Assembly: GCF_026151205.1 (NCBI RefSeq)
Contig: NC_087077.1
Span: 6,990,983-7,054,982, forward strand
DNA length: 64,000 bases
Origin: Bolinopsis microptera
Taxonomy: Eukaryota > Ctenophora > Tentaculata > Lobata > Bolinopsidae
Direction of reading: 5' to 3'
The notes below the pieces were generated by a model, which was not told the origin of the DNA, made no database searches, and worked only from the letters and a program-made list of their open reading frames with translations. Positions 31,093 through 54,539 of this stretch are shown here, piece after piece (within the stretch, counting starts at the first letter, position 1; every line of letters begins with the position of its first letter). The translations under genes were made by a program, and so were the position numbers.

Positions 31093-33429
31093 CTATCTGG
31101 TGTTAACTATTAGTAAACCTGTAGTGGAAATCTAGGGTTCCTTTATCTTGTTGAAATACAGCAGTTTTAAAAAATCTGGGTTTCTAAATATATAATACTC
31201 CAGAGTACACTTAAACAGTTAAACCTTACAAGCGTTGTCAGTGGAAATAAAGATGTGTTAGCTAGATAAAAATAGTCGACAAATCCTGTTTGCGTTTGGA
31301 ATTCGCCATAAATTTATTAAACTGGAATAATGAATATTATGCTTTAAGGTATAACTTTTCCTTCGACGCTTAACTTCAGCATGTGATATTAGAGTGTCAA
31401 AATAATCAGGCCATTTAAATTAGGCTTGCAGCTCTCTTAGTATTGTTGTTTTCTATTTATATCCGAACTGCAATGAGAACTTCGGATCCAGTTTTAATTG
31501 CTTATAATCATTACATATTGACATATTATTAGCAATTCAACATACGGCCTGACACTTTTCAAACATATTCCATTTTAAATCCCATAGAAAATGGACAAGC
31601 TGAAATACTGAAATAAAAGCCTGTATCCACTTGAACGTAATTCCCTTAGCTTTTTCTTTCTAGATGTGCCGATATTATGGAATGCAATACCCTGTTAACT
31701 AGGAATGCTCTGCTTCAGCCGGGTTATTATCACTAGTCACTACTAGGTATTTAAAGTTCCAGGTCACTATCAAAAATCAAGCCACTAATGACACGAGTCG
31801 ACCACTATTTCAACATCATATTTGGAATTTTTCCGGAAACATCTGAAGGTAGCCGGACCACTTTCGTTGATGGGAAATACCATGCTCTAACTTGCTCTAT
31901 CTTGCTCTAACTTGCAGTTGATTGGATAATACTTTCATCGTTGTGGTCAGTTGAGATTTAGTATGCGGATATTATGTTCTTTTGAAGAAATAAGTTCCGC
32001 CTTTTGAACACTTGCAATTATCAACCTGACACAAACAGAGTGGAGTGCTTGTAACTAATTAATGCATCGTGTTTAGAGCGAATTAAAAATATTTCCGTAA
32101 AACAAAGGTTTATTTGTGGAGTAATAAGGATATTTACCTGAGTACTAGAGGACTGGCACCACATGTACCATGGTGAGTGCTGGGCTCACAACACAAATGT
32201 AATATCCGGCTCGATCAAATGTTTTACAGTACCTGGACCTGGCTTTCCTCGGGTAATAACCCTTCTCAGTCACTGATGAAGTGCTGATAGGAACTTGGTA
32301 TTTTACATGCTTTAATTCTTGGACGTTTTGACATCATGCTACAAGACATTTTGAACTATATTGTGAACTATATTCTCATAAAGTATCCATACAGCGTTTA
32401 GTCGTTGCTTTATCATTAGCTTTCAAACAGTATCAAGATTCTTTTAACTATTACAGTATTACAGTGAACCCAGATCTAAGCTCGCCGCTCGAACCATTCT
32501 TTTATCTGCTAGAAAGTATCAAGATTCTTTAATCTATAAGAAAGTATCAAGATGGGTGTGCACCATTCTCTTATCCAGACTAGTATCTTTTAGTAATTAT
32601 ACAGATTCCAGACAGAAACACGTGCTGGGAAAGCCAGATTGGCAGATTTACTACCGATCTCTCAAAGTAAAGAGTTAGATAGCTCCCTTTCCTTTAGATT
32701 AGAATCATCTATTGTTGTCAGAAAAACAGCTTTCTATAAACCGTTGTAAAGCGCTATTGTTCCCGTTCTTTAAGAAGGCTTTACTCCGCGATTTTAAAAT
32801 AGGGATAATGCCTATTAAGCTTTGAATCACCACTAGATTCAGCGTATGACATAGTGACGATCATTAGCCTGGGATCCTTCTTTCTTTTTATTCTATCGAG
32901 TGTTCATTCTATAAAACCTGTTGATCTTTTGTGACATTTTATTTCTGCCTGTGCTCACAAGATACCGTCCTTTTAATCTGAGCTAATAATAGCCCGTCAA
33001 TGAATGGGTCAAACATAGCATAATATAGCTCCTCCATCTTTAAAAACAGCAGTCTGAATACATCATTGAATAGATCACATGATATTATAGCGCTTTGATT
33101 ATGTTTGATTACACGAACCCTGATTAATGGTTCATTAATAGAGCTTTATCCGTGATTGTTGGGGGCCGTGCACAGTACCTGCTTGCAAATTGGCTGCTAG
33201 GTAACACACATGTGGGACACGGAGCACTGCTAGGTTGTCTCGTGTAATAACACTCACGCTGCTATCGGAACACTCTCGGAACCAGCAAATAGCCATGAAT
33301 ATTGAATTATGGAAGGCGTTTAAAGAGCAGTGGGCGTAAGAGCTACGATTATCAAGTTTGCTCTGTGGCACGAGTTTTGTTGAGAGTTGCTCGCGCCTAC
33401 CACCACGTCTGCAACGATTGGGCGACAAT
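31093..33429. other. No gene seen
   Basis: AT-rich sequence without recognisable coding regions. AGTATCAAGATTCTTT recurs near 32430, 32515 and 32540, a weak local repetition. Confidence 0.3.
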
Positions 33430-33742
33430 CGACATCTGTCCGACAGCGACATCTGTCCGACAGCCGAATTAGGGATTGCGGACAGATGTCGCTGTCGGAC
33501 AGGATTCGTTTTTGGCGATATCTGTCCGAATTTCGGATCATATTGTAATTTCGGTTCACATTCGTATTTCACAAGCTCACGGGTAATCTCGTGACGTTGC
33601 TCCCATTGTTCTAATGCTGATGTGATCCATTGAGAACTGATCCATCGATACGTGATTGACTAGTTGAGGACAGGAGCGTGCTAGCCGTACACTAACTGAG
33701 TCGGACAGATGTCGCTGTCGGACAGATGTTGCTGTCGGACAG
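33430..33742. mobile_element. Foldback structure built from CTGTCCGACAGCGACAT repeats
   Basis: CGACATCTGTCCGACAGCGA and its continuation (33430-33464) are mirrored immediately by GACAGATGTCGCTGTCGGAC (33481-33500). They are mirrored again at 33700-33742 by a triplicated TCGGACAGATGTCGCTG unit. Even the unit contains the near-palindrome CTGTCCGACAG. Such nested inverted arms resemble foldback transposons. No TSD could be assigned. Confidence 0.55.
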
Positions 33743-33755
33743 GAGTCGTGTTACC

Positions 33756-33822
33756 CCTGCCACCACGCCTGCCACCACGCCTGCCACCATTCCTGCCACC
33801 ATTCCTGCCACTACGACTGACA
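33756..33822 (+). repeat. 12-bp tandem repeat (CCTGCCACCACG/ATT)n
   Basis: About five units of CCTGCCACCACG and CCTGCCACCATT, directly after the foldback arms. A related CCTACCACCACGTCTGC lies at 33394, on the other side of the foldback structure and in the same orientation. Confidence 0.8.
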
Positions 33823-36042
33823 CCGCAATTTGTAGCCACTGACATCCCTTCAAAATATGTTTTTCACATCCTTTCACATTATATAATATCATGTTTATTG
33901 TTCGTGTACATTTGTGGCTAAATTTCTGCGGTCCTGAATTGTTTGAATTCCTTCACACCGTTCCTTCTCCCTTTCTCCAACTCAAATTACATTTGTGGCC
34001 AGAAAATTAAATTTTGACAGCTTCACCACTAGATCTTAGTAAATTTGAAAATGTAAGTTTTGCAGGCTGAACGGGTTTTCAGTTCCCTGGCTCCCTGGCC
34101 CTGGTTTCTTTGACTTAATGTTTAAAAATTCCTGTCTTTTCTCGATGTTGTGTGCTCAGGAGTCAGGGTGTTTGTTTGGTCTGCTAATGATCGTGATGCA
34201 CTCAGCGCTCTCTAAAAGCTGCAGCAGACGGGGTTTGGATTTAACTGGAAGGATATTGAAATTGACCAGCCATTGAAGATGAAATCTTGATCTCCAGCTA
34301 ATTGAATAATTCTGAGAACTTGCTTGATCGTCCCATTCTAAAGTTATTGACCCAGCTTATCGTTACATAATGAGACGCGAGAATAGATTATTGAGTAGAT
34401 ATTGTAGACTCATAACTATATTTGTAAATAACCGCGCAGCCGATAGTTGGGCATTCTCGGCCACAATGATCTAGTAGCATTATGTTTCATATGACAATAT
34501 GATAGAATCGAGTGTTGAATCGAATAAGATAATAGCCCGTGACGTCACATATCTGATGCACCAGACTTACATCTTCTTCTAAGTTCGTAAAATTCTATTG
34601 TTTGCAAATAGCAAATAATCCAGAATGATCCCTATCACGGCATGTCCCTCATTTCTCTTGTGCAAATACCTACATATAATATGATGATAGTTAGCTTTGC
34701 GGTAACATCCACTGCACTCTGTTATTTCTACCGTGATCGATTGACGGATTGGCTCTGAACTTGCCAGCTTGTGCACGATCATGGGTGAAAGAAGCTATAC
34801 AAATTTCTGAATGCCAACTCTCAGATACTACGAGATGTGTCCAGTTTTGTACTGACCGAAATTTTGTCTTATGCTCTAAGTATTAGTGTGCATGTCTGAG
34901 GCCCATATCATTCATAACTTCATGAGAATCAATGTTACAGGCTAGCTTCTATAATGCTTGTGATGCTATCAATTACACGCCACACGTACCGTGAGTTTTA
35001 AAATCTTCATCAGTGATGTCTCTTGTGTTAAACTGTGTGCGAGTTGCTTTTCTTGTCCCTCTCTTTAGTTTATAACAGTTTACACTTTACAAGATTTAAT
35101 ACTTTCCGTACTTGGTGTATTTTTGGATATTCTAGAGAGGGGTGACCTGTTGAATCTGTGATCTAACTTCTAGCACCTCGGCCTCCTTTACTATTCGTAA
35201 TGAGGCAGCCTTTACTTTTCTGGCTTTCTAAAAATTGTGTTTCTTTGAGTTTTTTTGTATCATCGCTTCAATGGTACAACTTGAATGCGTCTAAGTTTAT
35301 TTCACTTCAATCTTGACATCAATTTGCATTATATTATATTTATTAAAATATATTGGTAGTCGGCTGATCCTTACCCTCGCATAATATATCTTAAAAGATC
35401 CGCCGCTAAAGTTTATAATTGGTTGATTAGTTGTCGACATGCTAGATTACAGACGCTAGTTGTCTGTGATCATTATGCCCAACTGCAGATCATTTGCTTT
35501 CCTGGTGTCGGGCCATTTTTTGAGAACTTTATGGGATTCTTCTTACAGTTTATGTGTTTAAACTGTCCCATTATGCCGTTTACAGGCCTAGTGACAATTG
35601 TCATGTATAAATATAATGACCCTATCAGAGTATCAGATTGTAACCTGTGTAAAGGTAGCGAACCTGACCAGTGAGCTCGTCTTGACTCTCGCGGATACAA
35701 CTTTCTAACTTCGTAGTTAAGGATGGCCTGCCGTTATAACTTTATAACTTTGTAGTAAAAGAAAGTTACTTGCCGTTTTTGGTAAGAAGCAAAATGCTCT
35801 CTTTTTGAGTTATTGAGACTTGTCTGCATGCAGATTGGTTAAAACGAGGCTTATGTAATGTTGTAATTGTTTGTAGCTTTGTAGACGATGCTTGTCTTGT
35901 GCTGGTATGCTTGTTAGTATCAGCATTTACTAGAGAGCTCTGTAAATATACAAATATAAACCGTCCATCAACAATTTTGAACGTCATTGAACTATACTGT
36001 GTTCGTGTTTGGCCACAATTGCGAATTATTGCAATTTTCGTT
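33823..36042. other. No gene seen
   Basis: No recognisable coding region. A single TGACGTCA (CRE-like palindrome) at about 34539 is noted without further support. Open frames of 65-85 codons have no domain signature. Confidence 0.3.
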
Positions 36043-36803
36043 ATCTAAAAGGGCTGGACGATTAAGGGGGCCCCCGATTATTAGGGGTCAGATCATATGA
36101 CGTATAATTAGTGATGTGACGTATAATTAGTGATGTGATCCACCAGCTATGATCTACAGAACATGTGAACTCTACCCTATATCTAGCCCAGTTTAATTTC
36201 CGAACAAGGATTCCCGGATCGGGACTGAGAAAGCTGTAAATGAGTTCCCGTCACAAGTGTGAGTGAAGTGAGGGGTGTCAGAGGGCATATGCGGATGTGA
36301 TACGCTGTCGACATATGGTAATGCGGACACCGCAGGGGATTGTTCTGTAGACACTAATGCTGTCGGTTTGACAAGACATAAGCCCCGGCACAATCTCCAA
36401 AAGCGTAGCAAGGATTCTCACCGTACGTAAGAATGCGATACTATTGTCTTTCATCTTCCAGTATATATACCTAAGAACACTTGATCGGCTAACTCCCCTC
36501 GCCTGCCTATGGCACGTACGTCTCACATCCCTTGATACGAGAACCCTCTTTAGCAAGAGCTCCCGTCCCTTATGTGATCTACGAGTCGAGCAGTCAGATC
36601 ATGTTCACTTCTTAATGTACGGCTATGATTTACAGAATTGACATGTGATTTGTGAACTCTACCCTATATCTAGCTCATTTCTGGGTCAATTAAATTCTAC
36701 TGATGGATCACATCACTAATTATACGTCACATCACTAATTATACGTCATATGAATTGACTCCTAATAATCGGGGGCCCCCCTTTGTCGGCCTCCCATCTA
36801 AAA
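36043..36803. mobile_element. 745-bp element with long TIRs and 8-bp TSD
   Basis: ATCTAAAA at 36043-36050 and 36796-36803 (followed by G in both) flanks 36051-36795. The left end starts GGGCTGGACGATTAAGGGGG; the inverted right end starts GGGAGGCCGACAAAGGGGGG. Both continue with CCCCCGATTATTAGG, then two copies of GACGTATAATTAGTGATGT, then GATCCA, so the TIR is about 80 bp with subterminal direct repeats. Further in, GCTATGAT(C/T)TACAGAA and GTGAACTCTACCCTATATCT occur near both ends but in direct, not inverted, orientation (36146-36190 and 36622-36676). No transposase is present. Long TIRs and an 8-9-bp TSD suggest a Mutator-like element. Confidence 0.85.
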
Positions 36804-46710
<9,907 letters not shown>

Positions 46711-46744
46711 GCTCACATATGAAATTAAAATTTCAGATGTGAGC
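46711..46744. other. Short palindrome, 15-bp stem
   Basis: GCTCACATATGAAAT pairs with ATTTCAGATGTGAGC around a TAAA loop, with one mismatch. Isolated; function unknown. Confidence 0.7.
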
Positions 46745-47799
46745 AAAATACGCTTTCCATGGACTTATCGTTTCCATAGTGGTGCTACCCAGTACCCACT
46801 CCACGACCAACCAATTGCAATCCATAGCTTAGATTTTGCTGCCAGAAAACTTTCCGAGCAGAAGTTCCATTTCATCGCTTGCTGGTGACCTGGTGAAGTG
46901 TGAACATTATTGCTGATTCCCATGACTTCCCATCTCCAGGATGGAGTTTTTTTCTTCACTCTCCGCGATATTTATTGTGTATTTTCCAACTACAGCTCTA
47001 GACTTGTCAGCGTGTTACTTTCTCGCTGTTGCACTGTAGCAGTGTAGAGTGACATTTACACTATGTTAGTCTCGTACAATGCCCGTGACGTTATCAGAGT
47101 TAGCTTAGGTTTATCGCTCTACTGTTCTTTTTTTTTCTTACTCAGTTCAGTTACTGATTTTTTACTAAAACTAGAACGTTAAAGTTTAAACTTAAAAGGA
47201 ACTAATTCAGGTAGCTTTATCAAAACGCTAGTCACCCTAACTTTAACCCTTGATCTAAAGCGTTAGTCCATCGACTGTTCTCTGTTACAGTAAAATTAAC
47301 CCTTGAAGAGTAGCTGAGGTAATCACTGCACATCAGCAAATTTAAACCATGTACCGTCATACCACGTGTACAATAAACACACAGCAGTATAATTACCGTA
47401 TACCAGCAACTGTACCAGAGCTGCCTCCCACTAGTAAGTAGTAGTCGGTTCACCCTGGATCAAAGACACATGATCCTTACTGAGAGAGGATTGGTAATTA
47501 CATCTAATGACCCTGACCACTGTATATTATATACTAACAATAGTACTTTCACTACTTACAATGCTATTCTCGTTTGTGATTAGGGCAAGAGTAAGAGATC
47601 GCCCCATCCATACAGTTTCACGATTTGATACTGGACTTGCCACGGGGTTAGTCGCTGCTAATTTTAGATAAACGGCAAACAGGAGTTTTTTTTCGTTTGT
47701 TTACGTTTGATAGCAATATTTTGAATGCATTCTGAAATCATTGCTAAATCATTGCTCGAAGTCCCCTAACGTTAATAATATCATCTTAATCACAAAGCT

Positions 47800-48222
47800 T
47801 ACTCAGTGCTCACTTTTATTACAGTATCTTAATAGAAACTGTAGAGTGCGTGCCACTATTATATCTGAAAAATACACGGCTCACCCAATGCTCACCTTTC
47901 ATACTGTATCTCTATAGAAACTGTAGAGCGCGTGCCACTATTATATCTGAAAAATACACAGCTCACTCAGTGCTCACCTTTCTTACAGTATCTTTATAGA
48001 AACTGTAGAGTGCGTGCCACTAATATATCTGAAAAATACACAGCTCAACCAATGCTCACCTTTCTTACAGTATCTTTATAGAAACTGTAGAGCGCGTGCC
48101 ACTATTATATCTGAAAAATACACAGCTCAACCAATGCTCACCTTTCTTACAGTATCTTTATAGAAACTGTAGAGCGCGTGCCACTATTATATCTGAAAAA
48201 TACACGGCTCACTCAGTGCTCA
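47800..48222 (+). repeat. 82-bp minisatellite, about five copies
   Basis: GTAGAG(T/C)GCGTGCCACTA occurs at 47841, 47923, 48005, 48087 and 48169, spaced exactly 82 bp. Each unit also has ATATCTGAAAAATACAC(A/G)GC, TGCTCACCTTTC and CTATAGAAACT-type blocks. Positions within the unit alternate between CTCAGTGCT and CCAATGCT. Confidence 0.94.
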
Positions 48223-50365
48223 CAGCAGCTCGTGCTGCTCACAGCGTGCCCCATCAGCTCACTGCTATAATGTATTCTATTCTCATTATGCCTTGTAGGA
48301 GATAATCATTGTGGTTAGTCCCGGGCATGTGTTGCAGAGGCAGTGTCTTCAAGTAACAGTACCTTGTGTCTGGTGAGCGCGGCAGGAGGGCGGGGTTCTT
48401 GGAACCCTCCATCCAGTCTAATCGTTGTGTACCAAGAGTGGGTGGAGGTTCTGATAGTAGTTGCACGCATTACCGGGATGCTTCAGAGCACTACTGTAGT
48501 GTGTTGGTGGGGATCGCAGACTTTAATTGCTGGATGGTTGTGCCTGGTATTTTGGCAATTAGTGATCCTTGCAATTCATTATTTTGAGGAGCTCTTTGTT
48601 GTTGAACCTGGACAATCTTTAGTCTCGTGTTTTTCTTTCCCTTTTTCGGGTAATGATTGTAACTTTAAGCGTGTTTAGCTGCGCTATTTTCTGCTTTCTT
48701 AACTTTCCTACCGGTGATCGAGCCTTTCATACCGGTAAATCGTAGTTCAACTGTATCAGAGTTTGCTACCATAGCTCCGCTCTAACTGATATTCCAACTC
48801 CTCGTCCGGCCTTCTCTTACAACTAAACATCAGAGTTACCAGACTGCTAGATGTTAATATAAGGTCTAAGAGTTACCAGACGTTACTAAGGTCCGAGGAC
48901 CACCTCCAGTAACCTCCGGCTCCATATTATTATCCCATAATGTCATCACCTCATCCAGTTCAACAACTATTTCAGGAGTGTTTTCTCGGAGACTGTTCCT
49001 TATAACCTTAGTACCTGGATCCCAATTAATGACACGGAGAACTTTAAAGGTCTTAACAACCTTTAACAGAGGCCCCTTTCATCAGCTATTATTTCACTGC
49101 TGCAAACATCTACTGGTATGTTAGCAATGCGTGAGTTAAGTATTGCTAATTGAAGAGTTAAGCATCATGCGGTTTGGTATCATGCGGTTGGAATGAAGGC
49201 AACCTCGTCGAAAGTAATTAGTAGTTTAGTGCTCATGAAGATGTCTATTGTCTCTCCAGAGTTGCCGTGAACAGACGACCCAATGACACCCAATCTTTGT
49301 GTACACTGATCACAATCAACAAAATACCTGCTTGTTTAGTTGTCAGTACCTTTTTGAAAATGTTTGTATTTTTGATGAGGCTGAAACATCCACTATCATT
49401 ATAACTTATTAGGAGTTGAAACAATAAAAGGTCCTCATTGCAGATTAGTCTTCCTTTCAAGCAGTAGAGTAGGATAAAGAGAGGACCGTTTCCCTCTCCC
49501 TGCAGATCCACCCCTCCCAGGCAGTCTTTATGCAGAAACTTCTGATCACGTGGTTACACTTGTCAATACACGCGATTGTATTCAACCAACTCTCACTCTC
49601 CATTTACAGATTTACAGCTCGAATAATCTAGTTTCCTCCTCAAAACACGTCACGTGATCCTTGTCACGTGTTATAAATTTCCTCCGCAAGCATTTCACTG
49701 ATTGGTAGAGAATCTTTCTTTCCACTGCGAGTGTGTACGTTAGCTACTTACTTACTGTCAGTTTTGTCTCGCTGCTTAACACAAGTACATTCTCCAAGTT
49801 CTCTTCCCTGATGATTGGTGTTGGATAATATAAATACTGACGTTTATAGCTAATGACTAGACTATTAGCCATTCAGTAATATCGCCCTCTCATATCACCT
49901 CTGATATTACTTCATAATCAATAATATCACGTACATAATCAGTAATAATATTACTATTATGGCATGGTGTATTTACGCACCGTAATTTGCTTTCTGTATT
50001 TAACCTTCATACTCCGTTACCATCGTTACCTCTGTGTTGGTATCACATGCAAATGTCATCATTCGTGTAGTAGTAGTGAATCTAGTGGTACTGATATATT
50101 TTCACAAGAGTATTATACCCAACATTGACCGGCGAACTGATAGCTACTTCAGAAGCAATGAAACTACAATCTTCTAGATAAAATGAGTCATAGTACTTTC
50201 AGCCGGAGCCATCATAAGTGACATAAATCTAAAAGGTAGTATGGTTAGTTTCTAAATATAAACTCAAACTCTGAAAAGGAAACTGCCGTGAAATATGAAA
50301 CATCAATAAAAGGACCAATTATTTAAAAAAATAATTTATGGAAAGCCCCTCAGGCAAAATAAAAA
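48223..50365. other. No gene recognised
   Basis: A moderately GC-rich patch at 48340-48640 has overlapping open frames of 111 and 73 codons without domain matches known to me. The rest is AT-rich and contains a small E-box cluster (49547-49670). Confidence 0.3.
49547..49670. promoter_or_regulatory. Cluster of three CACGTG E-boxes
   Basis: CACGTG at 49547, 49651 and 49665. The middle one reads GTCACGTGATC, close to the GTCACGTGAC motif bound by MITF/TFE factors. An inverted CCAAT (ATTGG) follows at about 49701 and another at 49816, just before TAATATAAATA. This could be a promoter-like arrangement, but no exon is recognised downstream. Confidence 0.3.
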
Positions 50366-51091
50366 TCAATTATGCAATAAAGGAATCTTAAAAGGGTTTG
50401 TACTATTCATTCCTGAGGGGCGGAGGGAATTTAAGGCATGTATATATCGGTGCTCCTTAACATCTAAACTACTAGGACTTGAATTTTCTAGGATACACAC
50501 TGAAACACTATTGTTAAAATTTTCCTTCTGAGTCAGTCCATGCTCTATATGGAGGTGGAGTCCTACGCAGTTTGAGTCATCATCCGTGTCAACCTTTTGC
50601 CCACTGATGATCTTGTAGAATGCTCTTCTGTGTTCGCCAAACCTTACCCGTAGCATTCTGGTGGATTTGCCTACGTATGGTTTCTCACACAGTTTACATC
50701 TGATCAAATATATGATGTTGTAAGTGATGCATGTACCTGGTGCTGGTTTTACCCGTTTCCCATTGATGCTGATTTGTGTAGCACTATCAATAGACTCACA
50801 CGTTGCACAGTTCTTCTTTCTACACGGCCTTGTTTGACCATGCTTATTCCCCAGAGCTATTTCTTTCACCTTAACCAACCGGCTTTTGAGGTTGCTTCCT
50901 GTTTTCTTGACAAATTGGAAGAACTTTTTGCCATTCTTCTTTTCTTCAAGGGTGTTACTCTGTTGTTTTGAGTCACTCAGGTTACAAAAACTTCTGGTCT
51001 TCTTTAAGTTCTCCTCATACTTTTTCACTGTGGTGACAATGTCAGAGTCACTTCCGTAGGTTGAGACAACCCTTATTGGTAGGATCTCTGA
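50366..51091 (-). pseudogene. Penelope-like retroelement, C-terminal linker plus GIY-YIG (copy 3)
   Basis: The frame is open from about 51091 (SEILPIRVVSTYGSDSDIV) and continues for 220 residues from the methionine at 51028. A cysteine-rich linker RPCRKKNCATCES is followed by the GIY-YIG domain: NIIYLIRCKLC, YVGKSTRMLRVRFGEH, and a distal VKEHRYIHALNSLRP with the conserved acidic residue. The RT is entirely missing and a stop lies just upstream, so this is a 5'-truncated copy. It belongs to a different Penelope lineage from the 24.6-26.1 kb copy, judging by the linker and distal motifs. It cannot be autonomous. Confidence 0.85.
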
Positions 51092-51284
51092 TATATTTTA
51101 TAAGGGGGTCGACGGTCGTGGCAGTCCTGATATATAATGCAGTGTAATGATTGTCCGAATTCTCATGAGGGGTATTTAACGTGTGTTATCTGAGCTCTCA
51201 TTGATCGGGGATCTGTTATTCAGGGATCAGGAATCTGCTGGTGCCTGCTTTGACCGGAGGAGACCTTCTGTCTTTTGTACCATC

Positions 51285-51688
51285 AGAGCATCAGTGGTAG
51301 CAATATGTGCGGTTGTTGGTAGCTGACAGACGCTGTACCATCAGTGGTAGCAATATGTGCGGTTGTTGGTAGCTGACAGACGCTGTACCATCAGTGGTAG
51401 CAATATGTGCGGTTGTTGTTAGCTGACAGACGCTGTACCATCAGTGCTAGCAATATGTGCGGTTGTTGTTAGCTGACAGACGCTGTACCATCAGTGCTAG
51501 CAATATGTGCGGTTGTTGGTAGCTGACAGACGCTGTACCATCAGTGGTAGCAATATGTGCGGTTGTTGGTAGCTGACAGACGCTGTACCATCAGTGCTAG
51601 CAATATGTGCGGTTGTTGGTAGCTGACAGACGCTGTACCATCAGTGCTAGCAATATGTGCGGTTGTTGGTAGCTGACAGACGCTGTCT
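51285..51688 (+). repeat. 50-bp minisatellite, about eight copies
   Basis: GTACCATCAGTG starts at 51335, 51385, 51435, 51485, 51535, 51585 and 51635, spaced exactly 50 bp, after a first partial unit. The unit also has TAGCAATATGTGCGGTTGTT and AGCTGACAGACGCT. Variants are limited to GTGGTAG/GTGCTAG and TTGGTAG/TTGTTAG, so the array is highly homogeneous. Confidence 0.96.
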
Positions 51689-53980
<2,292 letters not shown>

Positions 53981-53986
53981 GTTCTG

Positions 53987-54084
53987 TAGTGCGACACGTA
54001 CCTTAGTGCGAAAACCTCCAAGATCGTCACTGTCGCACTACAGTACCTGGACTGTTATAGTGCGACACGAACTGAAGTGCGACA
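53987..54084. repeat. Cluster of TAGTGCGACA motifs beside the MULE remnant
   Basis: TAGTGCGACA at 53987 and 54058, TAGTGCGAAA at 54004, AAGTGCGACA at 54075, and the inverted TGTCGCACTA at 54031. Clustered short repeats in both orientations next to a transposase fragment look like subterminal transposase-binding repeats. The opposite element end was not found. Confidence 0.55.
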
Positions 54085-54530
54085 AAGAGTTCTCTGCGTT
54101 GGACTCCGGGACCAGGTCGTGTTGCTGCAGCTTCCTCCAGAGGGCTTGCTTGTGGTGGAAGAAGCATCCTTTCTTGGTAGTAGTGGGCCAGGTCGTCTCC
54201 ACAGCGTTGACCAGGGCTCTCTCGTAGTCACTCATGACAGATTCAGGGCTGACTCCGAAGGCAGAGAGCTCATCCAGGAGGGCTTCGTAATTCGTAATGG
54301 GCTTGCGTCTTTCCGGGGAGTAAGCCGAATGCGAGGGGAATTCTCCAGCCGTCAGGATACAGTCCGTGGACAGTCACCAACTGTGTCGTCGTAGGTCTTG
54401 TCGTCGCGCTTCTTATCCAGGCAGTAGCGGTATCCGTCGTGGATAAACTTTCTTGAACCAGAAGTACGTCCAGGAATGAAGGTGACTGTGGAGGACATGT
54501 TGTTCGATGCTTCGGTAGAATCATCGTGAC
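54085..54530 (-). pseudogene. FLYWCH/MULE-type transposase, internally deleted and frameshifted
   Basis: In minus-strand order: STVTFIPGRTSGSRKFIHDG then YRYCLDKKRDKTYDD (54500-54395), which matches the first half of a FLYWCH zinc finger; then TVHGLYPDGWRIPLAFGLLP and GKTQAHYE; then LLDELSAFGVSPESVMSDYE, RALVNAVETTWP and KKGCFFHHKQALWRKLQ. The second half is the MULE DDE catalytic region, with the VMSDYE(R)A and GCxFHxxQA motifs typical of the family. The second half of FLYWCH and the first catalytic segment are missing. A 7-bp tandem duplication (TTCGTAA twice, 54284-54297) shifts the frame between HYE and LLDEL. The C-terminus runs into the TAGTGCGACA cluster. A TATATAA motif lies about 10 bp upstream of the first ATG. 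Confidence 0.8.
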
Positions 54531-54539
54531 CTTATATAT

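Noticed and set aside
30883-31135. Pentapeptide-repeat protein
   Set aside because: The 15-bp unit makes any frame open; three overlapping frames on both strands exist and there is no flanking gene structure.
34530-34550. Single CRE-like TGACGTCA as a promoter
   Set aside because: A single 8-bp palindrome in 64 kb is expected by chance and no exon follows.
51285-51688. CRISPR-like array
   Set aside because: Units are directly adjacent and identical, without unique spacers, in a eukaryotic context; the same holds for the arrays at 30300, 47800, 56036 and 62745.
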